Assembly (NCBI GenBank): GCA_900766575.1
Contig: CAAFVW010000097.1
Location: 1-10,317, forward strand
Origin: Lachnospiraceae bacterium
Lineage (GTDB): Bacteria; Bacillota; Clostridia; Lachnospirales; Lachnospiraceae
Length of the DNA stretch: 10,317 nt
Reading direction: 5' to 3'
The stretch's first letter is position 1; each line of letters begins with the position of its first letter. Positions 6,801-10,317 of the stretch are shown here, piece by piece. The translations under genes and the position numbers were made by a program. The notes beneath the pieces were generated by a model. It saw only the letters and a program-made list of their open reading frames with translations, was not told where the DNA came from and made no database searches.

Positions 6801-6807
6801 GTCTTTT
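6781..6807 (-). terminator. Weak intrinsic terminator after tgt
   Basis: In the minus-strand transcript CTTGC-CCC-GTAAG forms a 5-bp stem (one G-U pair) with a three-base loop. After one mismatch it extends by A-U pairs, and it is followed by C and seven Us. It lies about 50 bases after the tgt stop. The short stem suggests partial termination, allowing some read-through into yajC. Confidence 0.5.
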
Positions 6808-6852
6808 CTCATAAAATTGTATGAAATTCCTCTAAACTTGTACTCATCCCAA

Positions 6853-7986
6853 TCAATCTAACGGTGTTGCCATGGAATCCAGCTTATGTTTTTTATATTC
6901 TGCAAATCTGCCCTCATCCAGCGCATCCCGGATCTCGGTCATCATGGTATTGTAGAAATACAGATTATGCAGTACGCACAGACGCATTCCCAGCATTTCC
7001 TTTGCCTTTAACAGATGGCGGATATAGGCTCTGGAATATCTCTGGCAGGCCGGGCATCCGCATCCCTCTTCGATGGGTCTGCTGTCCAGTTCGTATTTGG
7101 CATTGAACAGGTTGATTTTTCCATGGTTGGTATATAAATGGCCGTGACGACCGTTTCTCGTGGGATATACACAATCAAAGAAATCAACGCCGCGCTCCAC
7201 ACCCTCTAAAATATTGGCCGGGGTACCAACGCCCATAAGATAGGTAGGTTTGTTCACCGGTAAGTAAGGCACCACTTCATCCAGAATATGGTACATCTCT
7301 TCGTGAGTCTCTCCCACGGCCAGACCGCCTACCGCATAGCCGTCCAGATCCATCTCCGCGATCCGTTTGGCATGTTCGATACGGATATCTTCGTAGATGG
7401 CACCCTGATTGATGCCGAATAACAGCTGATGAGGGTTTACCGTGTCTTCCAGACTGTTCAGACGCTTCATCTCCGCCTGACATCTCTGGAGCCACCTAGT
7501 GGTACGCTCCACGGAATTCTGTACATACATGCGGTCCGCCTTGCTGGGAGCGCATTCATCAAAAGCCATGGCAATGGTAGAACCCAGGTTGGACTGTATC
7601 TGCATGCTCTCTTCCGGTCCCATAAAAATCTTGTGACCGTCGATATGGGAGCGGAAAGTCACACCCTCCTCCTTGATCTTGCGCAGTCCCGCCAGGGAAA
7701 ATACCTGAAATCCACCGGAATCTGTCAGGATCGGCTTGTTCCAGGACATAAATTTATGAAGGCCGCCCATCTGTTTGATGATCTGGTCTCCCGGTCTTAC
7801 ATGTAAATGGTAAGTGTTGGACAGTTCCACCTGGGTTCCAATCTGCTCCAGGTCTGCTGTGGATACCGCACCCTTGATAGCAGCCACGGTTCCCACATTC
7901 ATAAATACAGGGGTCTGGATCACGCCGTGTACGGTGGTGAATTCTCCTCTTTTGGCACGTCCTTCCTGTTTAATCAATCGATACAT
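6853..7986 (-). CDS. tgt: Queuine/preQ1 tRNA-guanine transglycosylase
   Basis: Tgt swaps guanine-34 of tRNAs with GUN anticodons for a queuosine precursor (preQ1 in most bacteria). The 377 residues are normal for the family. Visible features are LTDSGGFQVFSL with Asp89, GGLAVGE at 220-226, the nucleophile Asp271 in FFDCVYPTRNGRHG, and the zinc site Cys309-x-Cys311-x2-Cys314 with His340. Val224 in LAVGE corresponds to the valine of bacterial preQ1-using enzymes (Val233 in Zymomonas), where eukaryotic queuine enzymes have glycine. This favours preQ1 but does not exclude queuine salvage. The ATG at 7984-7986 lies 12 bases after GGAGG, which is inside the end of the upstream vanY-like gene; the two genes overlap by 17 bases, so they are co-transcribed. 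queA is not adjacent; yajC follows. Confidence 0.96.
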   Translation of the reverse strand: MYRLIKQEGRAKRGEFTTVHGVIQTPVFMNVGTVAAIKGAVSTADLEQIGTQVELSNTYHLHVRPGDQIIKQMGGLHKFMSWNKPILTDSGGFQVFSLAGLRKIKEEGVTFRSHIDGHKIFMGPEESMQIQSNLGSTIAMAFDECAPSKADRMYVQNSVERTTRWLQRCQAEMKRLNSLEDTVNPHQLLFGINQGAIYEDIRIEHAKRIAEMDLDGYAVGGLAVGETHEEMYHILDEVVPYLPVNKPTYLMGVGTPANILEGVERGVDFFDCVYPTRNGRHGHLYTNHGKINLFNAKYELDSRPIEEGCGCPACQRYSRAYIRHLLKAKEMLGMRLCVLHNLYFYNTMMTEIRDALDEGRFAEYKKHKLDSMATPLD

Positions 7987-8920
7987 CTTCTACATATTCC
8001 TCCCAGAATTCTTCTAACGAAATTCCCTGTTCCATGATTACCGTCGCTGCAGCCTTGCCCACATAACGGAAATGCCAGGGTTCATATTCGATCCCCGTAA
8101 TGTTTTCCCTGCCTTCGGGGTATCGCAAAATAAAGCCAAAGCGGCAGCTGTTGGCTGCCAGCCACTTTCCTGCCTTCGTATCACCAAATCCTTCGTCCAG
8201 TGACGTATAACTATTGCATATAATATCCAGTGCCAGTCCCAGTTCATGTTCGCTGGTCCCCGGTACGGTCACTGCCCGGCTGGACAGCTGATATGCCTCA
8301 AGATAGGACATTCCACGGTTCATATAGCGCCTGATCTTCCGGTCAAACAGCATCTTCTGATATTCCATATCCCGGTAGGAGGAACAGATCACAAGATTCA
8401 CACCGTCCTCCTCTGCCGCATACAGCATATCCAGCAGATCATCCAGAATTCTCTCGTCACACTGCATCCTGCCTTGGATCTTGTCCGTCTGAAAGGTATA
8501 GCCTTCCGGAATGGAGTTCTGTTTGTTGACCAGAATCAGTCTCCAGTTGTCTGACGTAAATTCGTCCGGACCATAGGACTCGCGTTCCTCTTTGGGACGC
8601 GGCGTTCTGAGTGGTTCCGGCGTCGGTGTGGGGATTATCGTCTCCTCTGCCGCTTCTCCCTCTCCGGTCTGTTCCGGGAAATCATCTTCCACATCATCAT
8701 CATTATCCTGCTCCGGAGGTGCCTCCTCGGAAGGCACGTTCTCCGGTTCCTGCGATCCCGACGGCTCCGGCGGTTCCGGCGTTGCCTCCCAGATCTCCGT
8801 TTCACTCACAGTCCCACCGCTGTCAGACGGAATCTCCGCTTCTGCAGGATAAGCAAAGCTGCTGAACGTAAAAAAAAGGAGAACCGTTCCGCATAATATC
8901 TTCCATTGCTTCTTTCGCAT
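7970..8920 (-). CDS. Secreted VanY-type D-alanyl-D-alanine carboxypeptidase (M15B)
   Basis: From the chosen start this 316-residue protein has a signal peptide (basic MRKKQWK, hydrophobic core, likely cleavage near residues 23-28). An acidic, Pro/Glu-rich low-complexity linker follows (about 30-115, with TPTPEP and a run of Asp/Glu), then a VanY domain. The zinc ligands of peptidase family M15 are visible: His225 and Asp232 in SEHELGLALDI, and His283 in EPWHFRYVG. SSYRD precedes them. The family removes the terminal D-Ala from peptidoglycan stem pentapeptides outside the membrane. The frame is open to a GTG at 9001 with a GGAG before it. I prefer the ATG at 8918-8920 because it starts directly at the signal peptide and because an extended -10 lies between the two starts. 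The ribosome binding site of the chosen start is poor (AAGG, 11 bases). The 3' end overlaps tgt by 17 bases. Nothing nearby suggests a vancomycin resistance cluster. Confidence 0.9.
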   Translation of the reverse strand: MRKKQWKILCGTVLLFFTFSSFAYPAEAEIPSDSGGTVSETEIWEATPEPPEPSGSQEPENVPSEEAPPEQDNDDDVEDDFPEQTGEGEAAEETIIPTPTPEPLRTPRPKEERESYGPDEFTSDNWRLILVNKQNSIPEGYTFQTDKIQGRMQCDERILDDLLDMLYAAEEDGVNLVICSSYRDMEYQKMLFDRKIRRYMNRGMSYLEAYQLSSRAVTVPGTSEHELGLALDIICNSYTSLDEGFGDTKAGKWLAANSCRFGFILRYPEGRENITGIEYEPWHFRYVGKAAATVIMEQGISLEEFWEEYVEDVSID

Positions 8921-8972
8921 TTGTATCTTAACCTTTTTCTGATTTGTATTTCTTATTTTACACTCACGCCAT

Positions 8973-8980
8973 ATCATAGC
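8973..8980 (-). promoter_or_regulatory. Possible extended -10 promoter for the vanY-like gene and tgt
   Basis: On the minus strand TGCTATGAT carries a TATGAT hexamer (8973-8978) directly preceded by TGC, an extended -10 element. No good -35 is seen at 17-18 bases. Transcription would start near 8966, leaving a leader of about 45 bases. This start lies downstream of the alternative GTG at 9001 and so supports the shorter protein. Confidence 0.4.
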
Positions 8981-9019
8981 ATATTTTATATTTTCCTGCA
9001 CTATTTTTCTCCAAAAAAG

Positions 9020-9048
9020 TTGCGCTTTGTCAGGTTATTGCGTATAAT
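9020..9048 (+). promoter_or_regulatory. Promoter for aroC
   Basis: A perfect -10 TATAAT (9043-9048) lies 17 bases after a weak -35 TTGCGC (9020-9025, 3 of 6). Transcription would start near 9055, giving a leader of about 50 bases to the aroC ATG. This promoter diverges from the vanY-like gene in the shared 186-base spacer. Confidence 0.55.
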
Positions 9049-9106
9049 TTTGTTATTCATTGGCTTTTTCTAGTTTAAAGTGCAGATATTGCGGAATGGA
9101 GATATT

Positions 9107-10207
9107 ATGGCTGGTTCAAGTTTTGGAAACATATTTAAGATCACTACCTGGGGTGAGTCCCACGGAAAGGCACTGGGTGTCGTCGTGGACGGTTGCCCCG
9201 CAGGTCTTCCTCTCTCCGAAGAAGATATTCAGAAATATTTAGACCGCCGCAAGCCCGGCACCAGCGCTATTACCACCCAGCGCAAAGAAGCCGATCAGGT
9301 AGAGATTCTGTCCGGTGTTTTTGAAGGAAAAACCACCGGTACTCCCATCTCCCTGATGGTACGCAATACCTCCCAGATCTCCGCAGATTACAGCGAGATC
9401 GCCGGGAATTACCGTCCCGGTCATGCGGACTACTGCTTTGATGCCAAATACGGTTTCCGGGATTACCGGGGCGGCGGACGTTCCTCCGGACGTGAGACCA
9501 TTGGACGTGTAGCTGCCGGAGCCATCGCTGCGAAGATTTTAAAGCAGATGGGTATCACCGTCTTCGCCTATACCCGTTCCATTGGTCCCGTGGATGCGGA
9601 TTTGTCAAAATTCGACCGTAATACCGCCCGCTCCACCATCACCGCCATGCCGGACGCGGAAGCTGATGAAAAAGCCTGTGCCTATCTGCAGCAGGCAAGA
9701 GAAGCCTGCGATTCCGTAGGTGGCTGCATGGAGTGTCTCGTGGAGGGCCTTCCTGCGGGGATCGGAGATCCGGTCTTCGAAAAGCTGGATGCCAATCTGG
9801 CGAAGGCCATCATGTCCATCGGTGCCGTAAAAGCTGTGGAACTTGGCGATGGAGCCGAAGCTGCCCGTCACATGGGCAGTGAGAACAATGATCCCTTCCG
9901 CATGGAAAATGGCAAAGTAATCAAGACCAGTAATCACTCCGGCGGCACTTTGGGCGGCATGAGCGATGGCAGTCCTCTTCTGATCCGCGCCTACGTAAAG
10001 CCTACTCCTTCCATCTTCCGTCCCCAGCAGACCGTGAATCAGTCGGGCGAGAATACCGAGCTTACCATCCGCGGCCGCCACGACCCCATCATCGTCCCCA
10101 GAGCTGTGGTCGTCATGGAATGTATGACCGCTATTACAGTACTGGACGCCATGATGCTGAATATGTCCGCGAAAATGGATTCCCTGGTTACATTTTATTT
10201 AAATTGA
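9107..10207 (+). CDS. aroC: Chorismate synthase
   Basis: AroC eliminates phosphate from 5-enolpyruvylshikimate-3-phosphate to give chorismate, the last shikimate step, using reduced FMN. The 366 residues are of normal length. All three family signatures are present: TWGESHGKALG (His19), GGGRSSGRET (about 122-131) and GRHDP (Asp326). His106 in RPGHADY matches the second catalytic histidine of the family. The start is the ATG at 9107 (MAGSSFGNIFKITTWGESHG) with GGAG (9098-9101) 5 bases before it. An in-frame GTG at 9080 would add nine residues not expected for the family. It is the only plus-strand gene here, transcribed alone between a divergent promoter and a strong terminator; the other shikimate genes are not in the window. 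No flavin reductase domain is fused, so it should be the monofunctional bacterial type. Confidence 0.97.
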   Translation: MAGSSFGNIFKITTWGESHGKALGVVVDGCPAGLPLSEEDIQKYLDRRKPGTSAITTQRKEADQVEILSGVFEGKTTGTPISLMVRNTSQISADYSEIAGNYRPGHADYCFDAKYGFRDYRGGGRSSGRETIGRVAAGAIAAKILKQMGITVFAYTRSIGPVDADLSKFDRNTARSTITAMPDAEADEKACAYLQQAREACDSVGGCMECLVEGLPAGIGDPVFEKLDANLAKAIMSIGAVKAVELGDGAEAARHMGSENNDPFRMENGKVIKTSNHSGGTLGGMSDGSPLLIRAYVKPTPSIFRPQQTVNQSGENTELTIRGRHDPIIVPRAVVVMECMTAITVLDAMMLNMSAKMDSLVTFYLN

Positions 10208-10251
10208 GAGTTAACTAAGAAAATATATCAAAAATTCATATTTTATGTTAT

Positions 10252-10291
10252 AGGGTACAGATGGCAGATTTCATGCAACTGTACCCTTTTT
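10252..10291 (+). terminator. Intrinsic terminator after aroC
   Basis: AGGGTACAG (10252-10260) pairs perfectly with CTGTACCCT (10279-10287) across an 18-base loop, and the right arm runs into TTTTTAT. It lies 44 bases after the aroC stop. There is no T-run on the other strand, so it acts on plus-strand transcripts. The 45 bases before the hairpin are AT-rich and show no gene; the last 26 bases of the window show nothing I can name. Confidence 0.85.
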
Positions 10292-10317
10292 ATGTTTTAC
10301 CGGGGTAGCTTTTTCCG

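Noticed and set aside
8890..8900. Lipobox for a lipoprotein in the vanY-like signal peptide (Cys10)
   Set aside because: The cysteine is before the hydrophobic core and the residues around it (KILCGT) do not fit a lipobox.
7970..8920. Part of a vancomycin resistance (van) cluster
   Set aside because: Only a VanY-type domain is present. No ligase, dehydrogenase, VanX or VanRS genes are nearby, and the neighbours are housekeeping genes.
8921..9001. A longer vanY-like protein from the GTG at 9001, which does have GGAG 7 bases before it
   Set aside because: It would put 27 extra residues in front of a normal signal peptide, and an extended -10 lies inside the extension. I keep the ATG at 8920 but with less than full certainty.
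10252..10317. Riboswitch or attachment site after aroC
   Set aside because: The hairpin with perfect arms and a following T-run is fully explained as an intrinsic terminator; the rest to the window edge is too short to judge.

Overview
The window looks like a chromosomal housekeeping segment of an anaerobic Clostridia bacterium, most likely Lachnospiraceae. Three things suggest this: strong GGAGG ribosome binding sites, AT-rich intergenic spacers around coding DNA of moderate GC, and protein sequences of typical clostridial type. I see no insertion sequence, phage gene, CRISPR array, tRNA or rRNA. No gene-free stretch exceeds about 210 bases.

All genes but one lie on the minus strand and are read from right to left. 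At the right, the chorismate synthase gene aroC (9107-10207, +) has its own promoter and a strong intrinsic terminator. It diverges from a minus-strand unit made of a VanY-type D,D-carboxypeptidase (7970-8920), tgt (6853-7986, overlapping it by 17 bases) and, after a modest terminator, yajC (6395-6718). A well-formed terminator at 6346-6385 closes that unit. Next comes a branched-chain amino acid operon, leuB-ilvD-ilvB (6185 down to 1645), with a good sigma-A-type promoter whose -35 overlaps a 14-base perfect palindrome. The last gene of this operon is an L,D-transpeptidase (236-1645), joined to ilvB through a TGATG stop/start overlap. After a 157-base spacer with a promoter and CodY-box-like sequences, the first 26 codons of serC (1-78) run off the left edge.

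By function, leuB, ilvD and ilvB supply valine, isoleucine and leucine synthesis, aroC supplies chorismate for the aromatic amino acids, and serC supplies serine. The two cell-wall enzymes are biochemically related: D,D-carboxypeptidases trim pentapeptide stems to the tetrapeptides that L,D-transpeptidases use as donors. They nevertheless sit in separate transcription units. Tgt (queuosine tRNA modification) and YajC (Sec accessory) keep the widely conserved tgt-yajC adjacency, but secD/secF do not follow.

Several starts were moved downstream of the longest possible reading frame (ilvB, ilvD, yajC, vanY, aroC), using ribosome binding sites, promoters and family N-termini. I found no convincing new system. 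The most interesting points are regulatory (the leuB palindrome and the CodY-like boxes at serC) and organisational (the L,D-transpeptidase coupled to ilvB).
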